From Pegea sp. RAD2-039 (Eukaryota > Chordata > Thaliacea > Salpida > Salpidae), in assembly GCA_034620365.1 (NCBI GenBank), contig JAQGEQ010000229.1, positions 37,150-101,149 on the forward strand: 64,000 nt of DNA. Reading direction: 5' to 3'. Shown here one piece after another: positions 31,001 to 42,100 of this stretch (position 1 is its first letter; each line of letters opens with the position of its first letter). Both the position numbers and the translations under genes were made by a program. The notes beneath the pieces were generated by a model, which did no database searches, was not told where the DNA came from, and was given only the letters and a program-made list of their open reading frames with translations.

Positions 31001-32410
31001 TTACTTCTCTGTAACAACTTTGCACTTATTGGGAGCTAAATTTTGATCCAGGGTCCCAAACTTTCCGGATCATACTTGACTTCTTTTTCCAACAAGTCAC
31101 TATTTTGTCTCCGAAGGACATCAGAAATAATTACAACTCGAATAAGTAAGAATCTGCTTCTAATGATATTGTTAAAATGAATCAATATATTTAAACTCGA
31201 TATTTTCATCACTATCTTTTAACATACTGAACTTCAATTTAGAGGTTTGAACGGAATTCAATTCCACTAACTTCTCGTCTCTCTCTCTTCTGCTGTATTT
31301 TCAATGAGCATCATCCATCTATAATCAAGTTTCCGACCTCTGTATGCTACTGTCTGCTGACACAGTTAAGCTTCCTGGCGTGATGTACCCAAGCGCATCA
31401 AACACTTTTTAAAGATTGATTTGTTTATTGACGGAATATTTGGGTCTACAACTCGCCTTAACAGTTTTTCCATCATGAAAGAACGTCGTTGGAACTTCAA
31501 CTGTGCTAAGCTTTAAAAAAACCAAACCAAACGAAACAAAGTCTACTTTATTAAGAATTGCGCACAAAACAGCAATAAGTAACACCAAATAACTGAACTT
31601 TAGACCACAAAAAAGACAAGTAAAAAAGTAAATTTGCGTACGCTTGCCCTTTTACATATGCAGTAGGATAATCATCTGTTATTCTATTAAAATAAGTGAC
31701 ACAGTTGTAAGGTTGAAAAAAGTTAGGCACTTACTTTGTTACAAGTTGTTTACGGAAATGTTCAAGCTTGTCAACCATATCAATGACTGAATTGTTGTAT
31801 CGAGTAGATGCAGCGCTCTTCAAGTTAGCAAGTTCAGTTTCATATTCTTGAGTTTTGTTACAATAGAGCTCTGAGTCTTCTTTGTAAACACGCTTGAGGT
31901 ATTCCTTGAATGTCTTCAAGTAAGATTCATGAATCTCATCAATTTGAGCTTCAAGTACTCCGAGATCATCATTCATTTCTTCTTCCATATCGCCACGTTT
32001 TTCAGTCATTCTTTCTGTATAGTTGACTTGAACGTAATCAGTGATGTTACTAGGATCTGTGGAAACAAAGTATAAAATAGTTAGTAAAAATCTAGAAGTA
32101 CAAATTCTTAAGTTGCTTGCTACTTACCACTTTCACATGATAATCCTAATCGCTTTGGGAAAGCTTTCAAGATGTGTGCATAGAACTTAGCAGTAAACCA
32201 AGCAGGGTTATGGTTAACATTGTGACCGTAACTGTTGGTTGGTGGGTACACAAAAATAATCGGATAATTTGGAATTGAGATTGCTTGAGTAGCCTGAAAA
32301 ATAAATCAAGAAATTAGTAGTTTTATTTATCAACAATTTATACTTACAACAGCAATAAAATTGCAATCAACTTCATCTTCTGCTCTTGTGAAAGCTTGAT
32401 AAAGAATATA
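28004..32410 (-). CDS. Probable extracellular cysteine-containing glycoprotein, unknown family (5' end unresolved)
   Basis: Nine exons join in frame to roughly 600 residues: about 32348-32410, 32128-32293, 31735-32056, 29452-29612, 29189-29396, 29022-29134, 28783-28964, 28432-28726 and 28004-28300, ending in TAA at 28006. Visible features are many sequons (NIT, NYT, NFT, NYS, NTT, NRS), Lys/Glu-rich helical stretches (MEEEMNDDLGVLEAQIDEI), a cysteine cluster (CYRCNYRCHFNTGCYGF) and an aromatic-rich C-terminus ending NLWQPSC. Codons are less AT-biased than the surroundings, as in highly expressed genes. The first exon shown (RAEDEVDCNFIAV) has no in-frame ATG; a strong-looking acceptor near 32408-32410 suggests further 5' exons. 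I see no signal peptide, so secretion is inferred from sequons and cysteines. Family not recognised. Confidence 0.7.
29640..31700. other. 2.1-kb intron with unusual composition
   Basis: The intron between exons ending at 31735 and starting at 29612 is far longer than the other introns of this gene and visibly less AT-rich (for example around 30000-30360, with CACCCGGGTATCCGG). Near its low end the block TCCGTAGCTCTTCGGAAGTA appears at 29805 and again at 29880, a 75-bp direct repeat. A decayed mobile element is one explanation, but I find no terminal repeats or transposase or reverse-transcriptase block. Confidence 0.45.
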
Positions 32411-32459
32411 TTCTGTAGTCAGATTGGAGATCTTTTATATTGTTCTTATATAAACAACA

Positions 32460-35400
32460 ATTCAGAGAACTACCATACAAGAAAGAAACTATATGTTCAA
32501 GTATCATTGAATTAAAAAGGGTTGGTATTTTTTACTAAGTATAAGTAGCTTAAGTAAAATTGGCAATTCAGTTGATGTTTCAGTTCAAACAAGTTCAGTA
32601 ATTCACTTCAAACTGGCATGTGAAGTACTTTTCAAAGACAACATTTACCAGCATGTTAAATTATTTTAATTCTTGAAAACATATGTGAATTAACTTAAAC
32701 ATATTCAAGTTAAATATTCAATTTTTGGAAAATATTTGATATCAGCTCAAATGTTATCGAATTCTCACTTTAGTTGTTTTGTTCGTCGATTTTGTTGAAA
32801 TAATAAAATGTTATGCTTAGAAAAGTTCAATTTGAACAAACTGTTCATTTCATTGTTTTATCTGTTTAAAAAAATTAAAACTTTTATCTGAATGTCTTTA
32901 TATTAAGAATTAGAATTAGATTTATGATTTTAGTAAATAAAAAATTTATTGAAGGCATTTTCATACTTCTAAAAACAATTTATCAAGTTAAATGTTAGAA
33001 AGCGTTTAGTTGTTTAACTAATAATACATGATTTTTTGAATATTTACTATCAGCCTGGTGAAATTATTAGCAGTCTAATAGCATTTTATTACATAACAAC
33101 TTTATATTAAACGAATATCATTATAATTGAAACAAAAAATTTTGAGTAGGGGGTTTCCCCGGTAAAATTTCAGTTATTACAGTTAAATTTTATATAAAAA
33201 TTTGTTGAAAACAATTTTCCATAAAATTATATTTTTCCAATTAAAACTTTATCAAAAAATTTATTCGATAATTTTTATGTTATAGTTTATTGCTAAAAAA
33301 TTTATAATTTGAATATGTTTTCTTCAAGTTTTTTTTAAACATATAAATCAGTTTTATTAATCGGAAATATTTTGAGTGTTGTGTTATTATAAGAATTTAA
33401 ATTTGAATTAAGCAATATCTAAAAACTTTTCCAGTTTTATATACTTTGTTTCGTTTAAGCTTACTAAAATTAAATAAAACTTAAAAGTTGAAAGAAATCG
33501 ATTCATATTTTATGCTTTCAGAAAATAATTGTTCTATAAATGAAAAAATGTTGAAAAACAACTTGACCTTGTGATTTTGAATAAAAGTTAAAAGTAAGAA
33601 ATGAAAAAGGGGAATACCCACAAAGCATCTTTTTACTGTATCTGCTAAAAATGTTAAATAATTTTTCTGTAAACAAAATTTTGATTAATTTATTTTCAAA
33701 TTTATTTTTGCAAAAAATTGTCAGATTTCCTTTCATGAACTAATTCAGCAACTAATTTACAATTTCAAATGATAAAAATTAAAATGTTGTTGAGGTTAGA
33801 TGAGTTCTTGAAGAACATATTTCCTGTTAAGAAAATTTAGTAATTAATCTACTATTTGATATTTGTTTAATTTAGAACAAAAAATTATTATAAAAAGGTT
33901 TAATAAAACTTTAACTTGCTTGCTTGCTTGCATGTGTGTAAAAGATCGTTTTAAAACTGAAGAAATTTCATAAACTGAAAATTGGAACTTCCATCCACTT
34001 GTTGTAGAAGCATTATGCTGGATATCGCTTATTGTTCATTAAAACAAACTATTGTGATTGAGTTGACTTGACATTAAAAAGATTTGCAACAAAAGAACTG
34101 ATTTCTTTAATAAGTTGAACAATTAGGTCTTTTGAATTCGCCAAACTAGGTTTTTTGAGATGTTATTTTAAGGATAAAAGTGAATTTTGTTTATAAATGA
34201 GATTATGAAGTTTGGAGTTAGGAAATTTTGTTGTAGTTTATGGTAAAAACATTCATAAACAAAAATGTCTCCTCAAAAGAAACAAAACTTCATCAGATCA
34301 GTTTGGAAAAACTTCAAGGCTCCACGTTTGATCTTCTTATTTGAGATACGATGTAGGGGTGGAGACACCAAAAATCCCTAATATAAAAAAGTTCTTGATA
34401 AAAATGAAAATTGTAAATGAAAGATTTGAGTAAAATCCTCATAGCATTGAGAAGTACTTCCAACTGTATCTTCACTACATTTGAAGTCACTTATCTCATC
34501 ATCATATACTTTATAAGATGACTCAATAAGAAGTGAATAATTACAAAATAAATTTATTGAAGTTTGAATACTAATAACCGATTTAGAATTAATGTGAAAC
34601 TTGAAAACAATTTTAAACTTTAATATTTGTAGCTGAGTTTATCACTATATTAGTTTATCTTTAAAAGTGTTTTAAAACTAATTGAATAAAAGATAGTTCG
34701 ACAAATTACTTGAATTACCTACAGTACTAACAACACCAAGCCTAAATACAAGAACCAGTAGATAACAAAGTTGGCCTACAACAGATGAACAGTCTGAAGT
34801 AAACAGCTCAACCTAATTATGAACTTAAAGAATCGAATTTGAGAAACACAAATTTTAGCATAAAAACGGTCAACATTTCGTTTGAATGAATATCTGATAT
34901 CTAATTGTTTCCATAAAATCAAACATGATATCAAAATCTTGCTAATTAGCTCAAGACAAATAAGTCTTTCTTTAGGTGATAAGTTTTCAAATAAACTGAA
35001 TTAATTTTATTAAATATAGAATAACATTTTGTAGCTTGATGTTTACAAAATGTACATTTCTTAAAATAGAATATTCGAAAGTTTCATTTGAATATCATCA
35101 AAAATATATAAATAAATGTATCATCTAAATAGTCACAAATAATCAATTATTTGATGGATAACAATTTCTTTTAAACTGCTTTGGCTTCAAACTCTTGCCT
35201 TGTATTTTCAAAACGAATAACTTTCAGCAATCTTTTACTCATTTATTTACATAACAAAATTTAAAGAATTTGTTTTAAACTAAATTTCGATTTTTTAAAA
35301 AGTTCACAAAACAATTTTTCGATTTAGAAAGTTCTTTTGAAGTCAACGAGTTTGTAAATTGTTGAACAGCTGATAAATATCAGTTTTTATGATAAAATCT

Positions 35401-36114
35401 TTAATTTCAGGAAAATTGTTTGTAAAAGTTTTAATATTTTAGAAAATTGTTGTCTGGATCATAGAAAAGTTTGATTATTTGTTGGATAGTTTTTTTAATA
35501 TTATAATCTGCTATCTAAGAATTTAAAATTGATTTTCACGATTTCCTTTTTTCAACTTAAATTCTTTGCAACAAACAAACGATATCAAGATGATCTGGTT
35601 ACTCCCGGAATATTTGTGAGAAATTCAAATTCTTTTAAAGATAAATTAATCAACTCATTTCAGTTTTGAAATATATTTTATCACTTTTTATGACTCAGAA
35701 GTCTTGGATCACAAAATTGTTGAGTGTTCAAGAACATCTTCAAAACTTAAATCAGCTGATCTCTCAAGACACCACTTGATCCTAATACCCAGCTTCAGTC
35801 TCAACATTTTTAAAATCGAATTTTCTGGAAGCTAAAAAATCTAATTTTTATTTCTAGTTACAATATTTGATTTGTACAAGATCCTGAATTAAAATACCAA
35901 TTTCTCAGTTTCGTTGATTTCAATAACAGAAATCAAATCTACTTTTGTAAAGCTCAATAAAATTTGAAGTTATTTTGAAATTAGAGAATTTAATTTGTAA
36001 AATCGATAAATTATTCCAATTACATCCGGGAAGTTTACGAAAGCATATCGTAAATGCGAAAACTTGAACAATTTTACTACCACAAAAACCAACAGAAAAT
36101 ATTGAGAAGAAGAA
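32460..36114. other. Intergenic region between the glycoprotein gene and DYNC2H1
   Basis: Strongly AT-rich DNA. No conserved coding block was found. A 38-codon plus-strand ORF starting at 34264 (MSPQKKQNFIRSVWKNFK) is isolated and not called. Missing 5' exons of the glycoprotein gene may lie here, and the right end should contain the DYNC2H1 3' UTR. Confidence 0.4.
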
Positions 36115-39100
36115 CTATTGAAGAAGAAAAGCGGGCGACTTCTGTGTCCATGACAACTGTGAAGAAGTTGGACAAGGAACATCGAGACTCATCACAAGAT
36201 GATCCCGTGAGCGATCAGTGTAGACAGGTATCGATAAGCTTTGTGACGTCACATCTGTCTGTTCCTGTAGAAGACAAACCTAGCTGCCAATCATTCATCA
36301 ACTAGCTGTCAATCACTCATCGAGTAGCTGTCAATCATTCATCAAGTAGCTGTCAATCACTCATCAAGTAGTTGTCAATCACTCATCAAGTAGTTGTCAA
36401 TCACTCATCAAGTAGCTGTCAATCACTCATCAACTAGCTGTCAATTATTCATCAACTAGCTGTCAATCACTCATCAACTAGCTGTCAATCATTCATCAAC
36501 TAGCTGTCAATCAATCACCTGTGGGAGCCAGGACAAGTAACATACTGGTGAAGGACTCAACAAAGGTGAATCACTTTTGTTGTCATGGAGACGGCTTCCA
36601 TCGAAGCTAGCTCCTTCCAATAACAACGATTTAATCTTAGAAACAAAATGATCAAAAAACGTAAGATTTTTAAAAGAAATTTATCTTACAACAACATGAA
36701 AGTTGCTCATCGATGATGGTTGCCACCTAGTGACCAGTTTCAATTGATCCACAGCAACACTGAGACGTCGAGAACTCTCGACTCTCAAAGCACTGATGAA
36801 GCGTTTGGGATTAAGCAGATCAGATAAATCCAATTGATTCTGACTTCCAACTACCAGTTTACTCTTTTCAGCAAATTCTACCCATTTCTGTTAAAACATT
36901 GATGACGTCATTGTATAGACACGTGTTGCTTGATGACGTCACTTTTAATGCTGCTGCTTTGACGACAAGAATTTGTAGAAACGAATCAGGAGTCGATATA
37001 CAGCTGCTGAACCACAAATCTTTCCAAGATTCCGGAATCTTCTGTTGCAACAGTGATGAAGCAGTCTCTAAGACCTCTGACGTCATTGCTCGTCGTCCTG
37101 ACAACCAACCATCAACGATGAAATGTATGACGTCACAAACTTACCTCTGATGACGTCACTCAATGAAGATAAGTTGCGATGAAGCTGATTGAGAATAGAG
37201 AGGAGACTGAAACGTTCTAACATCACGAATTGCGTCACAGCATCTTTATGACGTCGTGGAAGATCATCTAATCGCTTCCGATCGCGTATCTCGCTCAAAT
37301 CGCGTTCACTAACCAACTTCTTCCATAAAAGTAACAATGGACTTAACTCAGCGGCTAATTTGCTCCTGAAACCGGGATTACTTATTTCTGACCACTTGGT
37401 GGCGCTACATACTTATCGAGCTTTGAAATAACTTCGGGATTTCTTGAGAGCATCCGCAGTTGTTCAAGCATTCGACTTCCCGCTGATTGTTGTTGAGAAC
37501 GACCGATGTTAGCAGGAAGAGCTAGTGATGAAGGTGAATCAATTTGAGGTAGATTTGAGATCACTTGCAAATAATCCTTCACAAAAAAAGTCCTGTTGCT
37601 ACTAGCAACGGTTTCAGATGATACCAACTTGTATATTAGTAGACTGAGGTGGACGTGGGACTTGTAAACCTTCATGACCTTTATTAAAGCTGTCCACATT
37701 GAAACACGATTGTAAAAATGACTTTAAGATTTTCAAATCGAATAAATTATCAACCCTTCCACCGTAGATAGCACCTTCAAGCAAACCACAGAGGTGTGAC
37801 CATTTCACTTCTCCTATTGTATTTCCTTGACAACAAAACTTGTTAGTCGGTTGCCATAGTAACCGCTACTAGCTAGTTACCTGACCACTGTTCAATGACG
37901 TCAGCAGCCGCCCGAAGATCGCTACTAGTGAACTCATACGACTGTGACCAGCCATGCGGAACGAAGTTTAAGCGCTCTTCTAAAACTGCGTGCATCCATG
38001 CCAACGCGAACAGCATCTAATTACGTCATCCATCACAATTTATTATGATGACGTCATCACTAACCTGAGATCTAAGTACACTTGACGTATTTATGACGTC
38101 ACTACCGCTACTCGCCCAGCGCTCATACGTCATCATCAACTTCTGCTTGGTTCCCGGCGGGGTCTGTAATTGGTTTCGTATCACGTGACGTCATCGGTAG
38201 GTCACGTGTTACCTCGTAACTGAGCTTTGTGAAGTTTAATAAAGCAGCTGGAAGGTCATCGCGCGCTTCTGACGTCATCCACAACCGGAAGTTAGGATGT
38301 GCATCAAGTGAATTCACTTCCTACATATGATGACGTCATGAATTTGAAAAAATTGAAAGTGACGTCATAAAGCACCTTTTCAAGAGCTGGTAACCAATTA
38401 GCGACCAGATGAAGATTATTCAAACAAAGCCAACCACCTTCGTGGGCAACTTCTGCGATCAAATCAAAAGTGGTTTGTTGATGGTCCTGGCCCATAGCAA
38501 CCTGGACATATTGTAAGGTGATTTTGGGCTCGTGGACAGTTGAATAGTGACCTGGGTGAAGTTATCTGCACCAACTACTTCAGTGGCGAGTTCTAGAAGC
38601 TCGTGGGTCGGGTCTGCTCCTTGTTGTAGGATTAGAAGGACTGGACGTTGAGGAGAAGTGTCCCCGGTCATATATAATTGTCGTAAACTGGTCGTAGGTA
38701 CTTGGCCCAGGCCACCACATGTGGACACAAACTTCCATAAACTACTTTCAAGGCGATCTGGTCGAATTGCTTGGACCACTAAGACCTGCGGACCACAATT
38801 GATGGTCAAAAGTAGATGTGGTTGTAATCTAATTGACCTGTTGAAATGCTGATAGCTTATTGGCTACATTTGGCGGGAAATGATTTTCACATTGCGCATT
38901 TGTAATAAAAGATCTCCAAATAGAAGTATCTTCAAGATGTAATAATCCGTATAAAGATGGTAACGATGACTTCAAACGCGATACTTGCTCGTTTCTATGA
39001 CAACCAACAATCGATTACCATTTGATCATCACCATAGCAACCAACCTGTCAGTTTCTAACCAACTCACGACTTCGGTATTTTTGGTGTCGACTACTACAC

Positions 39101-42100
39101 TACCTGTGAAGTATTCCCATTCCTATGACGTAAGCAGTTGATGACGTCATCGCTTTATAGCGTTATAGAACTAACCTTAGAAGCAAATAGATGAGGAGAA
39201 ATAAAATGTGAGAAGTAAAGAGCAAAGATGAGATGATCAGTTTTGAAAAGAGCGCGAGACACTTTCTCAAATGTTAGTCGCTGTAGTCGTGATTGAAGTT
39301 CTTCTAAGCGATTCTCGACGTTTTGTTCCTAACACGAATCATTCGGTTGCTAAGCAACCACAAATCTTGATGACTCACAATTCCTGCTTCAAGAGCTTTT
39401 TCAAAGATTTGTAGAAAGAAATGAAGAGGGAAGTGATAAAGATGATTGAGTTTATGAAGATCACAGATCATGAAGAAGATCTTACTCCCTTTCTCAGCCA
39501 ATGGAAGAAAGATACTTTGTTGCTGTCAAAGAGATTAAATGAGAAACAGATGAAGATTTGGAAGATGTTTACTTCATCTAATTCAATTTGCATTTGATGA
39601 AATTGTTGAAGAGATTGTTCAGCATTTAAACTACTGGATTTTGTTTCATTCAAATTGTAAATCAGTTGTTTGTTGTCAAGGATACTACCTTCAGCTTGTG
39701 CTAGTTGCTACGAGTCAACATCTCGAGTTAGATGTAAACTTTGTTAACAAGAGCTACCTCTAAGATAGAGTCTTCTAATTCAGCTAATTTCATCTTAAGT
39801 TGTTCACTTTGTTCTAATAATTTCAACTTCTTTTTTTCTAATTCTGGTTTTTCGTGTTGAAGCGTCAGCGCGAGTAACTACAAAAATAAGTCCCAAAATG
39901 TTGTTTATAGGGTTCTAGGACACTTACCTGTCCCTGAAGACCAGCCCTGGTAGTTGTAAAGTTGATTTGAGCGATATGACACGAGATATCAGCAGGTATA
40001 TGGGGCGCAATGTCCCTTGTAGTAAGATAAATACGAAATTGTTCATTATAATCAACCATTTTATCACCAACTTCAACAACTTGTCGCGGTCCTAAATCAA
40101 TCTGTTTTGAAATGTTTGTGGCGTGAAATAATGAGGAGCACCTAGGCTGATAAATTCGCCTCTAAGTAGAGGGTACAGGATGGGCTCGATTGTTTGGACT
40201 TCTTCGACTACTAAAGTCTTTCCGAACCGTACTGCCAGCTCAACGTTAGTTGCAAAGCTTTCGTCCTTATGACGTAATAAACACGTGAGCTTATTGTTAA
40301 TGTTTATCACGTGACGTCACCTGTTGGTCAACGACTTCGATAACGCGAGACTTCTTTAAATGACATTTTAACCATTCGATAGATCGAGATGATGGGTCAA
40401 TGATCATCGGAGTTTTTGTAGTCTAGCGGCGGGAATTAAATGCTAAAAATCCGGCTGATGAAAAAGCTTACCTCAAAGATAATAAGAGCGTTTTGAAGTG
40501 AAACAAGATCTGATGGAAGACCTTCCGACTTCCACTGAAGCTGATCAGTTTCGTTGCTAAGCAACGCAAGAAAATCGAAGCCTTCGACACCAGTGACTTG
40601 CATCCAGTCTTGCAGATAAAGTTGTCTGTCATCTTCAATATCAGATGATAAATAATTTATAGCGGCTGAAGCTAGTTGACATCTAGCCGGCAATGTAGCC
40701 AACTGTTCATCTAATCGCGCTACCTGTGACGTCATCATCTTCAATTTGTTACCATAGCAACCACAAATACTGACCTGAGTGGCCCAACGGTCACCTTCTA
40801 CAGATAATTTATCCACAAGGGTCTCAGCAGCTTCAATAGTACTTTGAGTTCTGTCCACCTCTGCTTTTAACTGGGCCGCCTCACTGGTTCTTTTCTCAAA
40901 CTTGTCCCGAAGCTGAGTAACTTTGTGGTCCACTTGTTCCAACTCACTCACCAGTTTTTCTACTCGTTTTTCAACTTTATTCAAACTTGCTGTCAACTTA
41001 TCTTGCTCAGCCTGTAGTAGAAGAAGTTCATGAAAGTTGACCAGTCACCTGACTTCTATAGTTGGCCCCCTGTCTAGACTAACAAAAAGTCCTAACACAA
41101 GTGGACACACTTAACGAGATATTTCCGAAAGAAGCCATCATCGCCCCACCAACCTACTATCACCAAATATTACGATGACGTCATTACTGTCCTGTAAAAT
41201 CAGCCCTGACCCATGACCCTGAGTCCAAGTAGGGTCACAAGCGACCCCACAAATCGGTAATGATGTCACGGCCCACCCAGATGACGGACCGTTTGTTTGG
41301 TGGAAAGTAGAAGAGTCAGAATCACCTGTAAGGGAGCAACTTCTTCTAAAACTTCAGAATATTTCAAATTAGCCACGACCCATTCAGCTAGAGGAAGAGC
41401 TGCTGTACTTGCTCTTTGAGCATTTTGCTTCTCAAAAGATCGACTTTTTCGAGTCATCAACTGATTCACTGATTTTCGAACTTCTTTAGTGACTCGTCGA
41501 GCATCAAAGTTGATGATGTCATCTTTAACTCCGCGTTTAGCTAAAAAACTAAGAAAACGAATTGATGACGCGAAACGACGCGACGTACAAACATTACCTT
41601 TTCATACTAACCCAAGTTGTGTCATAAATACCCATCAACCCTAAAACTCCTTCAAGAATGTCCCTAATTACTTCTGGAGGATTTCTAAGGACCCTAATTT
41701 CACTGAGATTTTGTGGACTGATGTTGCCCACCGCTTTTTGGGCAGATAGTAGTAATGGACGGACATGCTTCAGTTGGTTGTCAATTTCTTTCTTTCGTTT
41801 ATCCAAATTTGTTCTTTCTGTCGACGACTTTTGTTGTAAATCTTCGATCTCTACTCGCTGAGAGCTTGCTTCCTGGAAGACAATGATTTAGGGGACATTC
41901 AGGGGCCGTAACTTCGCAGACAGACCTGCATAGCTGTGGTAATATCTTTCAAAGCAGTATCTGCTTCACTTTGTTTTTCGACCAACAATTTGGCTTGTTC
42001 ACCAGCTTTCTGTTTCAATTCATTCACTAATTCAGCTGCCTCGTTCAACTTTGATAGTCCAGTCTACCACAAAGTCGCTGATAGTAGGATACATACGACC

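Noticed and set aside
32348-32376. ATG giving a signal-peptide-like MKLIAILLL start for the glycoprotein gene
   Set aside because: Its phase does not fit exon 2: splicing at GTAAGT would put the downstream exon in a frame with a stop. The other frame of the same exon (DEVDCNFIAV) fits, so the hydrophobic start is probably coincidental or the true first exon is elsewhere.
32428-32440. TATA-box-like TATAAAAG upstream of the glycoprotein gene
   Set aside because: The exon just downstream appears to be internal, so this is more likely intron sequence in very AT-rich DNA.
36054-36305. Plus-strand 83-codon ORF and other plus-strand ORFs across DYNC2H1 exons
   Set aside because: Antisense to exons that clearly encode dynein; no independent splice or homology support.
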